Below are positions 45,653 through 54,106 of a DNA stretch of 64,000 nucleotides, one piece after another. The first letter of the stretch is position 1, and every line of letters begins with the position of its first letter. The notes beneath the pieces are model-generated. The model was not told where the DNA came from, did no database searches, and saw nothing but the letters and a program-made list of their open reading frames with translations. The stretch comes from Pseudomonadota bacterium (GTDB taxonomy: Bacteria; Pseudomonadota; Alphaproteobacteria; Rhizobiales; Tepidamorphaceae). The DNA lies in assembly GCA_023458595.1 (NCBI GenBank), contig JAEWYT010000089.1, positions 1 to 64,000 on the forward strand, read 5' to 3'. The translations under genes were made by a program, and so were the position numbers.

Positions 45653-47044
45653 ATGGCATCTACAGATCAGATCGAAGCATCCGCAGGACGCAGCGTTCCG
45701 TTGTGGGCGTTCCTGTTGTCCCTGCTCGTCGGATTGCTCGCGGCCGTCGTCTTCGCCTGGAAAGTCAAGACCGCCGTGGAGAGCTACCGCGCGCCGGACA
45801 AGACCGCCGAGGCGATGCTGGCCGTCGCCGGCGTCCCCTCCGACGTCGAAGCGGTTCTGTTCGATCTGTGGGCGTATGCGACCGGAACCTATGTCGACGA
45901 CTCCGTGAGCACCCCGCGTCCGGACCGCGACTACAGCGCCTTCAGCCCCGTGGCCGGGTCGAGGGCGTTCGGCATCGAGGGACTGATGATCACGGCTGAC
46001 GCCTCGCGAGCCGAAAGCGGATGGCGCATCGTGACCGGGGCTTTCGCGATCAACGGCGACGTCACGAACGCCGCGATACTGCTCTCCCCCGACATGGCGA
46101 TCGAGCGGGTCTGGGAGCTGGACGAGGCCGCGACGTTCGGATCCCTAGTACCTCAGCCCCATTACCGCAAGTTCGTCCACGGCTACGAGTATCTCGACGA
46201 CGGCTCGTTTCTGTTCACCTTCGACGGCGGGGTCTCGCTTCAAAGGTTCGATGCGTGCGGCCGGCGAATGTGGTCGGCGCCCGGCTACTACAGCCACTCC
46301 GTGAATGCCGACGAGGACGGGCGGACCGCATGGACCATCGGCGAGAACGAGATCGTGCAGCTGTCGACCGAGGACGGCGCGGTCCTGCGGAAGATCACCG
46401 TCCAGGACCTCGCCGACGCCAACCCGGACATCGACATCTTCCAGGTCCGCCGCCTGTTCGACAACGACCTCGGCGGCAATTCGCGCGACACGGACGGCAA
46501 CTGGCTCCCGGATCCCCATCACCTCAACGAGGTCGACCCGCTGCCCACGGCCCTGAGCGGCCGCTTCTCAGATCTCGGTTTCAGACCGGGGGACCTGCTG
46601 ATCAGCGCGCGTTCGTCCAATCTCCTCTTCGTGCTCGACCCGGCGACACTCGAGGTGAAGTGGTGGCGCATGGGTGCGACGCAGCGCCAGCACGACCCCG
46701 ACTGGGAGGCCGACGGCACCATTTCCGTCTTCAACAACCGGATGAGCCGCGACTACAGCGAGATCGTCGCCATCGATCCGCATACGATGGGCAAGCGCGT
46801 CCTGGTCGATGGACAGGACCGCGACTTCTATTCGCGCATCCGCGGTAAGCACCAGATCCTGCCGAGCGGCAACGTTCTGGTGACGAGCGCGCAGCAGGGG
46901 ATCGCCTTCGAGGCCACGCCGGAGGGCGAAACCGCCTTCGAGATCGTCAACTTCAAGCCCGGCGACGACGCCGTGAACTATGTCCTCTCGGAGGTCGTCT
47001 GGCTCCCCTCCGACAAGGTGAGGGTCGTTCCATGCTCAAGCTGA
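45653..47044 (+). CDS. membrane-anchored arylsulfotransferase (ASST)-like protein
   Basis: 463 residues. One N-terminal membrane segment (about 15-37) anchors a large domain outside the cytoplasm. The rest looks like a beta-propeller with repeated strands (FLFTFDGGVSLQRFD, EIVQLSTEDGAVLRK, LLFVLDPATLEVKWWRMG, NRMSRDYSEIVAID). Conserved-looking His residues occur in DPHHLNEVDPL and TQRQHDPDW, the type of positions that hold the active-site His in ASST/Arylsulfotran_2 enzymes, which move sulfate between phenols without PAPS. The bacterial DsbA-coupled ASST sequence signature itself is not recognised, so activity is inferred. First gene of a four-gene overlapping set; overlaps the next by 13 bases. 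Confidence 0.72.
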   Translation: MASTDQIEASAGRSVPLWAFLLSLLVGLLAAVVFAWKVKTAVESYRAPDKTAEAMLAVAGVPSDVEAVLFDLWAYATGTYVDDSVSTPRPDRDYSAFSPVAGSRAFGIEGLMITADASRAESGWRIVTGAFAINGDVTNAAILLSPDMAIERVWELDEAATFGSLVPQPHYRKFVHGYEYLDDGSFLFTFDGGVSLQRFDACGRRMWSAPGYYSHSVNADEDGRTAWTIGENEIVQLSTEDGAVLRKITVQDLADANPDIDIFQVRRLFDNDLGGNSRDTDGNWLPDPHHLNEVDPLPTALSGRFSDLGFRPGDLLISARSSNLLFVLDPATLEVKWWRMGATQRQHDPDWEADGTISVFNNRMSRDYSEIVAIDPHTMGKRVLVDGQDRDFYSRIRGKHQILPSGNVLVTSAQQGIAFEATPEGETAFEIVNFKPGDDAVNYVLSEVVWLPSDKVRVVPCSS

Positions 47045-47241
47045 CTGCCGCCGCCGCCCTCGTCCTCATTTCCCTGACCACCGCCGCCGATGCCTATATC
47101 GGTCCCGGAGCCGGCGCCGGCACGATCGCGGCGGTGCTCGGCGTCCTTGCATCGATCGCGATGGCTGTCGTCGCGATCGTCTGGTACCCGGTCAAGCGGC
47201 TGTACAGGAAGCGGAAATCCGTGAAGGCCAAGACGCGATGA
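47032..47241 (+). CDS. small membrane protein with YIGPGAG motif
   Basis: 69 residues. A signal-like hydrophobic stretch (about 4-20) is followed by AYIGPGAGAG, one membrane helix (about 30-52, ending IVWYPVKRLYRK) and a very basic tail (KRKSVKAKTR). I have seen this YIGPG-helix-WPxKR layout in small proteins beside sulfotransferase, phosphodiesterase or surface-polysaccharide genes, but know no function. The start lies inside the upstream gene, and the stop overlaps the next start as ATGA. Confidence 0.72.
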   Translation: MLKLTAAAALVLISLTTAADAYIGPGAGAGTIAAVLGVLASIAMAVVAIVWYPVKRLYRKRKSVKAKTR

Positions 47242-47627
47242 TCGCCAACGCGGCCGCGATGCTGGTTCTGAGCGCGTTCGCCGTCGAGTGCGTCCTGCGC
47301 CTGCCCTTCATCCTCCTCGTCCGGACGGTGATCGTGACGAGCGCCAAGGCCGTCCGCGTGGTCGGCTCGCGGCGAATTTCGGATCACTGGAAAGAAAAGG
47401 TGCTGCTCGCCTATTCGGGCGGCAGCCTGGCGGCGTCCCTGAAGCTGGCGGGCCTGCTTGCCGCCGTCGCGGCGGTCCTTGCCGCGGGCTCGCTCGCGGT
47501 CGATCGGATCACGGGCGATTTCCTCGCGTTTCTGGCGAGTCCGCCGGGCATCGTCGGCTCCCTCGCCGCAGCCGCCGTCTACGTTAAGGCACGAGCCCTT
47601 GTCGCCCCCCGCAGCGCCCGGGTTTAG
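47238..47627 (+). CDS. integral membrane protein of unknown function
   Basis: 129 residues. Hydrophobic segments at about 3-32, 68-88 and 99-115; a basic, partly polar stretch (SRRISDHWKEKVLL) lies between. No motif recognised. Overlaps the small YIGPGAG gene by 4 bases (ATGA), and the next gene, a sulfotransferase, appears to start inside it. Its conservation in this cassette is the only functional hint: it may form a membrane complex with the two preceding products. Confidence 0.68.
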   Translation: MIANAAAMLVLSAFAVECVLRLPFILLVRTVIVTSAKAVRVVGSRRISDHWKEKVLLAYSGGSLAASLKLAGLLAAVAAVLAAGSLAVDRITGDFLAFLASPPGIVGSLAAAAVYVKARALVAPRSARV

Positions 47628-48711
47628 GTCGAACTACTCCCGTCTCGACCGGCTGCTCCATCGGCTCGCCCTGCAGGTGGCGCCGGTCGCCGAGATGAGC
47701 TTCGATCTCGACCAGGCGCTCCGCCCGAAAGACGATGGCCGACCCGAAGTCGCCCGGCAGCGGCACGTCTTCGTGTCCGGCCTCGCCCGCGCCGGCACGA
47801 CCGTCCTCATGCGGCGGTTTCACGAAACCGGCGCCTTCCGCTCGTTGACCTACCGCGACATGCCCTTCGTGCTGGCGCCGAACCTGTGGCGGCGGCTCTC
47901 GACCCCTTCGCGACGCGAAGCGGTGGCGGCGCAGCGCGCCCACGGCGACCGCCTCGAGGTCGATTTCGACAGCCCGGAAAGCCTCGACGAGGTCTTCTGG
48001 CGGATATTCTGCGGCGACGACTACATCCGCGACGACCGTCTTGTCCCCCACACCCCCGACGAAGAAAGCATCGCGAAGTTCCGGCGCTATGTCGCGGCGA
48101 TCCTGTCGGCCGAAAGGCCGGAAATCCGGTACTTGTCGAAGAACAACAACAACGTTCTGCGGCTGGCCGGCATTCGCGAGGCGTTCCCCGAAGCGCTCGT
48201 CCTCGTTCCCTTCCGCGATCCGGTCCGACAGGCGGCATCGCTCCTCGATCAACATCGCCGTTTTCGGGAGCTGCAGCGCGCCGACCCGTTCGTCCTCTCC
48301 TACATGTCCTGGCTCGGCCATCACGAGTTCGGCGGCGACCATCGCCCCTTCCGCTTCCGCGACGGCGACCTCGACAGTCTCGCGCGCCGATCCCCGGATA
48401 CGCTGGACTATTGGGTCGCCAACTGGATCGACACCTACGGCTGGCTGGTCGAGACGGCACCCGAGGCGGTCGTGTTCGTTTGCTACGAGGACCTGTGCGA
48501 GGACGGGCGCGTGTGGAATGCGCTGTGCGATCTGGCCGGCCTCGACCGCCCCGCCGCCGCCGCGCCGTTCCGGATGGCGGAGCGCCCGGTTCCGTCTGCC
48601 TGCGCCGCGGAACTCGAGAAAGCGGCCCGGCACATATACGACCGCCTCCGCGACCGGTCGCTGGGAAGGACACCGCTCCGATATCGCCGACCAGGCTTCT
48701 CCGCGGCGTGA
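47599..48711 (+). CDS. PAPS-dependent sulfotransferase family protein
   Basis: 370 residues of the sulfotransferase P-loop family. The 5'-phosphosulfate loop is FVSGLARAGTTVLM and the 3'-phosphate site is LVPFRDPVRQAASL; YLSKNNNNVLRL lies between, as in Sulfotransfer_3-type enzymes. It should transfer sulfate from PAPS to a hydroxyl of a sugar, lipid or peptide in the cytoplasm. No ATG exists before SRLDRLLHRLALQ, so I start at TTG 47599 with AAGG about 10 bases upstream, giving a 29-base overlap with the preceding gene. An ATG at 47695 would cut off part of the conserved N-terminus. Last gene of the cassette. Confidence 0.8.
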   Translation: MSPPAAPGFRSNYSRLDRLLHRLALQVAPVAEMSFDLDQALRPKDDGRPEVARQRHVFVSGLARAGTTVLMRRFHETGAFRSLTYRDMPFVLAPNLWRRLSTPSRREAVAAQRAHGDRLEVDFDSPESLDEVFWRIFCGDDYIRDDRLVPHTPDEESIAKFRRYVAAILSAERPEIRYLSKNNNNVLRLAGIREAFPEALVLVPFRDPVRQAASLLDQHRRFRELQRADPFVLSYMSWLGHHEFGGDHRPFRFRDGDLDSLARRSPDTLDYWVANWIDTYGWLVETAPEAVVFVCYEDLCEDGRVWNALCDLAGLDRPAAAAPFRMAERPVPSACAAELEKAARHIYDRLRDRSLGRTPLRYRRPGFSAA

Positions 48712-48826
48712 ACGACAACCTTGCGGCCCCCGCTTGCCGCCTTGGCGCGAGATTCCTAATATGCGCGCCCCGAAGCCGGCATGAAGCCGGACAGATCAAG
48801 ACAAATCAGACGGATATCGTACTGCC

Positions 48827-50716
48827 ATGTTGGAAGCCTTGCGTCGCGGCGCGTCCGGTTGGGTCGCGAAGATCTTCATGGGCCTTCTGGTGCTCAGCTT
48901 CGCGGTCTGGGGCGTCGCCGACATATTCCGCGGCTATCGCGGCACCGATGTGGCCGAGGTCGGCGACACGCCGATCACCGTCGACGACTTCCGCCGCGCC
49001 CTGCAGCAGGAAATCCAGCGGGTCTCGCGTCAGGTCGGCACCTACCTGACGATGGATCAGGCCCGCTCGCTGGGGATCGACGGCCGTGTGCTCGGACAGA
49101 TGATGGCCGAAGCCGCCCTGAACGACGAGGCCAACACCCTGGGCCTCGGGCTCACGGACGCCGTCGTCGCCGAGAGCATCCGCAACGACGACGCGTTCAA
49201 GACGCCGGGCGGCCAGTTCGACAAGTCCTATTTCGAGCAGGTGCTGCGCTCCTCGGGCTACACCGAGGCCGGCTACGTCTACCAGACCCGCAAGGCGCTG
49301 GTGCGCCAGATGATCGCAGATGCGGTCGGCAGCGGCGTCGGGGCGCCGCTCGTCCTCGAAAAGGCGGTCGACCGCTATCGCAACGAGGCCCGTCAGGCCG
49401 AGTACATCGTCGTCACGACGGACATGGTCGGCCCGATCGCCGAACCGACCGAGGAGCAGCTTCGCACCTTCTACGACGAGAACAAGGCCGATTTCCGAGC
49501 GCCCGAGTATCGCAAGATCGCGGTCCTGACGATCTCGCCGGCCGCGCTCGCCAATGACATCGAGGTGAGCGACGAGGAGACCAAGGCCTCCTACGACGCC
49601 GATCCGGACCGTTTCGGCACGCCCGAGCGGCGCACGATCGAGCGGATCGTGTTCGAGGACGTGGCCGCCGCCGAACAGGCACGCAAGGAAATCGAGGAGG
49701 GCAAGAGCTTCGAGGACGTCGCCGCCGGCCTCGGCCTCACCGACGACGACCGCAAGCTCGGAACGCTGACCAAGGACGGCATCCTCGATCCGGCGGTCGG
49801 CGATGCGGCCTTCGCCCTTCAGATCGGCGATGTGAGCCAGCCCGTGCAGGGCACCTTCGGTCCGGCGCTGGTGCGCGTGACCGAGATCCTGCCGGGCATG
49901 AACCGGACGCTCGACGACGTCCGCGACGAGATTCGCCTCGACCTAGCGACCCAGAAGGCCAAGGACCAGATCCTCGACATGTACGACGCGATCGAGGACG
50001 ACCGCGCCGGCGGCATGACGCTCGCCGAAATCGGCCAGAAGCGCGGTCTTCCCTTCCGCGAGATCGAGGCGATCGACGACAAGGGCCTCGCTCCCGACGA
50101 GAGCACGGTCGCCGACCTGCCGGAATCCCCGCAGTTCCTGTCGGAAGCCTTCGCGATGGAGATCGGCGTCGAGGCCGACCCCCTGCAGACCCGCGGCGAC
50201 GGCTGGGCATGGTTCGACGTGGAGGACATCACGCCCTCGCGCGAGCTGAGCTTCGAGGAGGCCCGCGAGAAGGTCGCGACCGCCTGGCGCGCCGAGGAAA
50301 CCGCCAAGCTGATCGAGGCCAAGGCAAAGGAACTCGCCGACAGGATTCGCGGAGGAACCGGATTCTTCGCCGCTGCGGAGGAACTCGGCACGACCTCCGG
50401 CCTGGTCGGGCCGATCAGGCGCACCCAGACCGACGGCGCCTTCGGCGGTCCGGCGGTGCAGCTGATGTTCACGACGGCGAAGGACGACGTCGCCTCGACA
50501 GCCGCGGCAGTCTCGCCGCAGCGCGTGGTGTTCCGCGTCACCGATATCACGGTCCCCGAGTTCAAGCCCGGCGAGGCCAACGAATACAAGGCCGAGATCG
50601 AGACCGGCATCTCCAACGACCTGCTCGGCCAGTACCTGCGGGAGCTCGAGGCCCGGATCGGCACGGCGGTGAACCAGGAAGTGCTGCGCATGGCGCTCGG
50701 CGAGAGCGACCAGTGA
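48827..50716 (+). CDS. ppiD: SurA-N/PpiD-type peptidyl-prolyl isomerase, membrane-anchored
   Basis: 629 residues. One membrane helix near the N-terminus (about 14-33) then a periplasmic SurA_N-like chaperone region (VGDTPITVDDFRRALQQE), a central parvulin-type rotamase-like domain (about 245-350, RIVFEDVAAAEQARKEI to GPALVRVTEIL), and a C-terminal chaperone part. PpiD-like proteins sit at the exit of SecYEG and aid folding of exported proteins. Placement before the trp genes is common in alphaproteobacteria. Rotamase activity cannot be judged from sequence alone. Confidence 0.9.
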   Translation: MLEALRRGASGWVAKIFMGLLVLSFAVWGVADIFRGYRGTDVAEVGDTPITVDDFRRALQQEIQRVSRQVGTYLTMDQARSLGIDGRVLGQMMAEAALNDEANTLGLGLTDAVVAESIRNDDAFKTPGGQFDKSYFEQVLRSSGYTEAGYVYQTRKALVRQMIADAVGSGVGAPLVLEKAVDRYRNEARQAEYIVVTTDMVGPIAEPTEEQLRTFYDENKADFRAPEYRKIAVLTISPAALANDIEVSDEETKASYDADPDRFGTPERRTIERIVFEDVAAAEQARKEIEEGKSFEDVAAGLGLTDDDRKLGTLTKDGILDPAVGDAAFALQIGDVSQPVQGTFGPALVRVTEILPGMNRTLDDVRDEIRLDLATQKAKDQILDMYDAIEDDRAGGMTLAEIGQKRGLPFREIEAIDDKGLAPDESTVADLPESPQFLSEAFAMEIGVEADPLQTRGDGWAWFDVEDITPSRELSFEEAREKVATAWRAEETAKLIEAKAKELADRIRGGTGFFAAAEELGTTSGLVGPIRRTQTDGAFGGPAVQLMFTTAKDDVASTAAAVSPQRVVFRVTDITVPEFKPGEANEYKAEIETGISNDLLGQYLRELEARIGTAVNQEVLRMALGESDQ

Positions 50717-50744
50717 CGGCCGAGATTCCGACCCCGGCCGCATC

Positions 50745-52265
50745 ATGGCGCTGATAGAGCCGGCCTACGACGGCTTCGAGGAACGTTATCGGGTCGGCGC
50801 CCCGCAGGTCGTCTGGACCCGGCTGGTGGCCGACCTCGAGACCCCCGTCTCGGCGATGCTGAAGATCGCCGGCGACAGGCCGAACAGCTTCCTGCTGGAA
50901 TCGGTGGAGGGTGGCGCCGTGCGCGGGCGCTACTCGATGATCGGGCTCGCCCCCGACGTCGTGTTCCGCGCGTATGGCAACCGCGCCGAGATCAATACGA
51001 GCCCGGAGACCCGGCCGGATGGCTTTGTTCCCTGCCCGGAGCCGACGCTCGCCGCGCTCCGGCGGCTGATCAACGAGGCGCGCGTCGACCTGCCCGAGGA
51101 TCTCCCGGCGATGTCGGCCGGCGTCTTCGGCTACATGGCCTACGACACCGTGCGGCTGATGGAGGACCTCGGCGACCCGAAGCCCGACCCGTTCGGCCTG
51201 CCCGACGCGATCTTCGCCCGCCCGACGGTGATGGTGATCTTCGACTCGGTGAAGGACGAGGTGACCGTGGTGACGCCCGTGCGTCCGTCGGCCGACCTGT
51301 CGGCGAGCGCCGCCTACACCCGCGCCGTCGACCGCATCAACGAGGTCATCGACGCCCTCGACCGGCCGATCGAGAAATCGGCGAGCACCGACATGGACGA
51401 CGTGATCGGCCGCGCGCCGGTCTCCAACACGGCGCCGGCCGAGTACCGCGCGATGGTCGAGCGTGCCAAGGAATACATCGCCGCGGGCGACATCTTCCAG
51501 GTGGTGCTGAGCCAGCGCTTCGAGGCTCCCTTCGCCCTGCCGCCCTTCTCGCTCTACCGCGCGCTCAGGCGCGTCAATCCGGCGCCGTTCCTTTTCTTCC
51601 TGAATTTCAACGACTTCGCCGTCGTCGGGTCGAGTCCGGAGATCCTCGTGCGACTGCGCGAGGACAAGGTGACGATCCGCCCGATCGCCGGCACGAGGCC
51701 GCGCGGCGCGACGCCGACCGAGGACCGCGCCAACGCCGAGGACCTGCTCGCCGACCCCAAGGAGCGCGCCGAGCACCTGATGCTCCTCGATCTCGGCCGC
51801 AACGACGTCGGCCGCGTCTCCAAGATCGGCACGGTGAAGGTCACCGACCAGTTCTTTCTCGAGTACTACAGCCAGGTGATGCACATCGTCTCCAACGTCG
51901 AGGGCGAGATCGATCCCTCCCGCGACGCGATCGACGCGCTGATCGCCGGCTTCCCCGCCGGCACCGTCTCCGGTGCGCCGAAAGTGCGGGCGATGCAGAT
52001 CATCGACGAACTGGAGAAGGAAAAGCGCGGCATCTACGCCGGCTGCGTCGGCTACTTCTCCGCCGACGGCGACATGGATACCTGCATCGTGCTAAGAACC
52101 GCTGTGGTCAAGGACGGCAAGATGTACGTCCAGGCCGGCGCGGGCATCGTGGCGGACTCGGTGCCGGAGAACGAGCAGCGCGAATGCATCAACAAGGCGC
52201 GCGCGCTGTTCCGGGCGGCGGACGAGGCGGTGCGGTTCGCTTCGGCCTCCTCGCGCGGCCAGTGA
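50745..52265 (+). CDS. trpE: anthranilate synthase component I
   Basis: 506 residues. Forms anthranilate from chorismate using ammonia from TrpG. Signatures: N-terminal Trp-feedback-type LLESVEGG and RYSMIGLAP; chorismate-binding core GDIFQVVLSQRF, LVGSSPEI-like VVGSSPEILVR, PIAGTRPRGAT, DLGRNDVGRV and GTVSGAPKVRA. It is separate from trpG, unlike the TrpE-G fusion found in many Rhizobiales. First gene of the trp set, 28 bases after ppiD. Confidence 0.96.
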   Translation: MALIEPAYDGFEERYRVGAPQVVWTRLVADLETPVSAMLKIAGDRPNSFLLESVEGGAVRGRYSMIGLAPDVVFRAYGNRAEINTSPETRPDGFVPCPEPTLAALRRLINEARVDLPEDLPAMSAGVFGYMAYDTVRLMEDLGDPKPDPFGLPDAIFARPTVMVIFDSVKDEVTVVTPVRPSADLSASAAYTRAVDRINEVIDALDRPIEKSASTDMDDVIGRAPVSNTAPAEYRAMVERAKEYIAAGDIFQVVLSQRFEAPFALPPFSLYRALRRVNPAPFLFFLNFNDFAVVGSSPEILVRLREDKVTIRPIAGTRPRGATPTEDRANAEDLLADPKERAEHLMLLDLGRNDVGRVSKIGTVKVTDQFFLEYYSQVMHIVSNVEGEIDPSRDAIDALIAGFPAGTVSGAPKVRAMQIIDELEKEKRGIYAGCVGYFSADGDMDTCIVLRTAVVKDGKMYVQAGAGIVADSVPENEQRECINKARALFRAADEAVRFASASSRGQ

Positions 52266-52298
52266 CGATGGGATGCGGCGTGTAAGGCTCGATCGGCA

Positions 52299-52889
52299 AT
52301 GATCATCCTGATCGACAACTACGACAGTTTCACCTGGAACCTCGTTCATTTCCTGGGCGAGCTGGGCGCCCGCGTGCGCGTGCACCGCAACGACAAGATC
52401 ACGGTCGAGGGCGTGCTTGCCGCCGACCCGACCGGCATCGTCCTGTCGCCGGGCCCATGCACGCCGAACGAGGCGGGCATCTGCCTGGATCTCATCGAGC
52501 GCGCGGGCGGCTCGGTGCCGATCTTCGGCGTCTGCCTCGGCCATCAGGCGATCGGCCAGGCGTACGGCGGCAAGGTCGTGCGCGCGCCGGCGCTGATGCA
52601 CGGCAAGCTCAGCGAGATCAACCACACCGGCGGCGGCGTGTTCCGCGGCATCAACGGCCCGTTCCACGCCACCCGCTACCACTCGCTGGTCGTCGAGCGG
52701 CAGGGCCTGCCCGAGGACCTCGTCGTCGACGCCGAAACCGACGACGGCGTCGTCATGGGGTTCCACCACGCCACACATCCCGTCTACGGCGTGCAGTTCC
52801 ACCCCGAGAGCATCGCCTCGCAGAACGGCCACCTGATCCTGAGGAATTTCCTAGAGGCATGCGCCGAGTGGCACCGGCGGGCCGCCTGA
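52299..52889 (+). CDS. trpG: anthranilate synthase component II (glutamine amidotransferase)
   Basis: 196 residues, class I glutaminase. Nucleophile Cys in FGVCLGHQAIGQA, catalytic His and Glu in GVQFHPESIAS, and oxyanion loop SPGPCTPNEAG. Delivers ammonia to TrpE. May also serve p-aminobenzoate synthesis as PabA. Begins 33 bases after trpE; 193 bases lie before trpD. Confidence 0.96.
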   Translation: MIILIDNYDSFTWNLVHFLGELGARVRVHRNDKITVEGVLAADPTGIVLSPGPCTPNEAGICLDLIERAGGSVPIFGVCLGHQAIGQAYGGKVVRAPALMHGKLSEINHTGGGVFRGINGPFHATRYHSLVVERQGLPEDLVVDAETDDGVVMGFHHATHPVYGVQFHPESIASQNGHLILRNFLEACAEWHRRAA

Positions 52890-53049
52890 TCGCGACATCG
52901 CGGGTCCTTTGCCGGGCCGCCCCCGGTTCCCGGTCGGAGATCCCTGCCGCCTGTTCCGGACATGCCGGAGCGGGACGGGCGGTCGCGGAAGCCGACGGCG
53001 AGCCGCCTGGACGAGGCCCGGCCGCCAGTCACTTGCGCCTGTGGGCATT

Positions 53050-53071
53050 TTGCGGCACGACAGGGCCGCAA
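53050..53071 (+). promoter_or_regulatory. stem-loop touching the trpD ribosome-binding site
   Basis: TTGCGGC (53050-53056) and GCCGCAA (53065-53071) form a 7-bp stem with an 8-base loop. The last two bases of the 3' arm are part of AAGGA, the probable Shine-Dalgarno of trpD (ATG 53083). Folding could restrict translation start; no leader peptide or T run is seen, so this is only a candidate control element. Confidence 0.35.
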
Positions 53072-53082
53072 GGAACCCCGAT

Positions 53083-54102
53083 ATGCAACCGACGACCCTC
53101 AAGGAATTCATCGCCAAGGTCGCGACCGGCGCGCCGCTGAGCCGCAAGGAGGCGACGCAGGCTTTCGACATCATCATGTCGGGCGAAGCGACCCCGACGC
53201 AGATCGGCGGCTTCCTGATGGCGCTGCGCGTGCGCGGCGAGACCGTCGACGAGATCGCCGGCGCGGTGACCACCATGCGTGCCAAGATGCTGCCCGTGAA
53301 GGCGCCGGCCAACGCCATCGACATCGTCGGCACCGGCGGCGACGCGGCGGGCACCTACAATATCTCGACCTGCTCGTCCCTGGTCGTCGCCGCCTGCGGC
53401 GTCCCCGTCGCCAAGCACGGCAACCGGGCACTCTCGTCGAAGTCCGGCGCCGCGGACGTGCTCATGGCGCTCGGCGTCAACATCGAGCTGACGCCCGAGC
53501 AGATCGCGAAGTGCGTCGCCCGGGCCGGCGTCGGCTTCATGTTCGCGCCCGCCCACCACGCGGCGATGAAGCATGTCGGCCCGAGCCGCGTCGAGCTCGG
53601 CACGCGGACGATCTTCAACATCCTGGGACCGCTCTCCAATCCGGCCGGCGTCAGGCGCCAGATGATCGGCGTCTTCGACCGGCAATGGATCGTGCCGATG
53701 GCGGAGGTGCTCGCCTCGCTCGGCGCCGAGCACGTCTGGGTCGTCAACGGCAGCGACGGCCTCGACGAGATCACCACGACCAGCGCGACCCACGTCGCCG
53801 AGCTGGTCGACGGCGACGTGCGCACCTTCGATATCTCGCCGGCCGATATCGGGCTGCATCCGGCAAAGCCCGAGGACCTGAAGGGCGCCGACGCTGAGAC
53901 CAACGCGGCGGCGATCCGTGCGCTGCTCGGCGGCGAGCACGGCCCCTTCCGCGACATCGTCGTCTTCAATGCCGCCGCCGCCCTCCTCGTCGCGGGCCAG
54001 GCGGCGACGCTGACCGAAGGCGCCGAGATCGCCGCGAAAGCTATCGATTCAGGCGCCGCGCTCGGGACTCTCGAGACGCTCGTCGACGTATCGAACGCGT
54101 GA
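53083..54102 (+). CDS. trpD: anthranilate phosphoribosyltransferase
   Basis: 339 residues. Joins PRPP to anthranilate. PRPP motif VGTGGDAAGTYNIST, KHGNRALSSKSGAADVL and the anthranilate-side FMFAPAHHAAMKHVGPSR are intact. ATG 53083 follows AAGGA; an upstream in-frame start (52909) is rejected because the added residues are non-family. trpC begins 4 bases after its stop. Confidence 0.96.
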   Translation: MQPTTLKEFIAKVATGAPLSRKEATQAFDIIMSGEATPTQIGGFLMALRVRGETVDEIAGAVTTMRAKMLPVKAPANAIDIVGTGGDAAGTYNISTCSSLVVAACGVPVAKHGNRALSSKSGAADVLMALGVNIELTPEQIAKCVARAGVGFMFAPAHHAAMKHVGPSRVELGTRTIFNILGPLSNPAGVRRQMIGVFDRQWIVPMAEVLASLGAEHVWVVNGSDGLDEITTTSATHVAELVDGDVRTFDISPADIGLHPAKPEDLKGADAETNAAAIRALLGGEHGPFRDIVVFNAAAALLVAGQAATLTEGAEIAAKAIDSGAALGTLETLVDVSNA

Positions 54103-54106
54103 AGCC

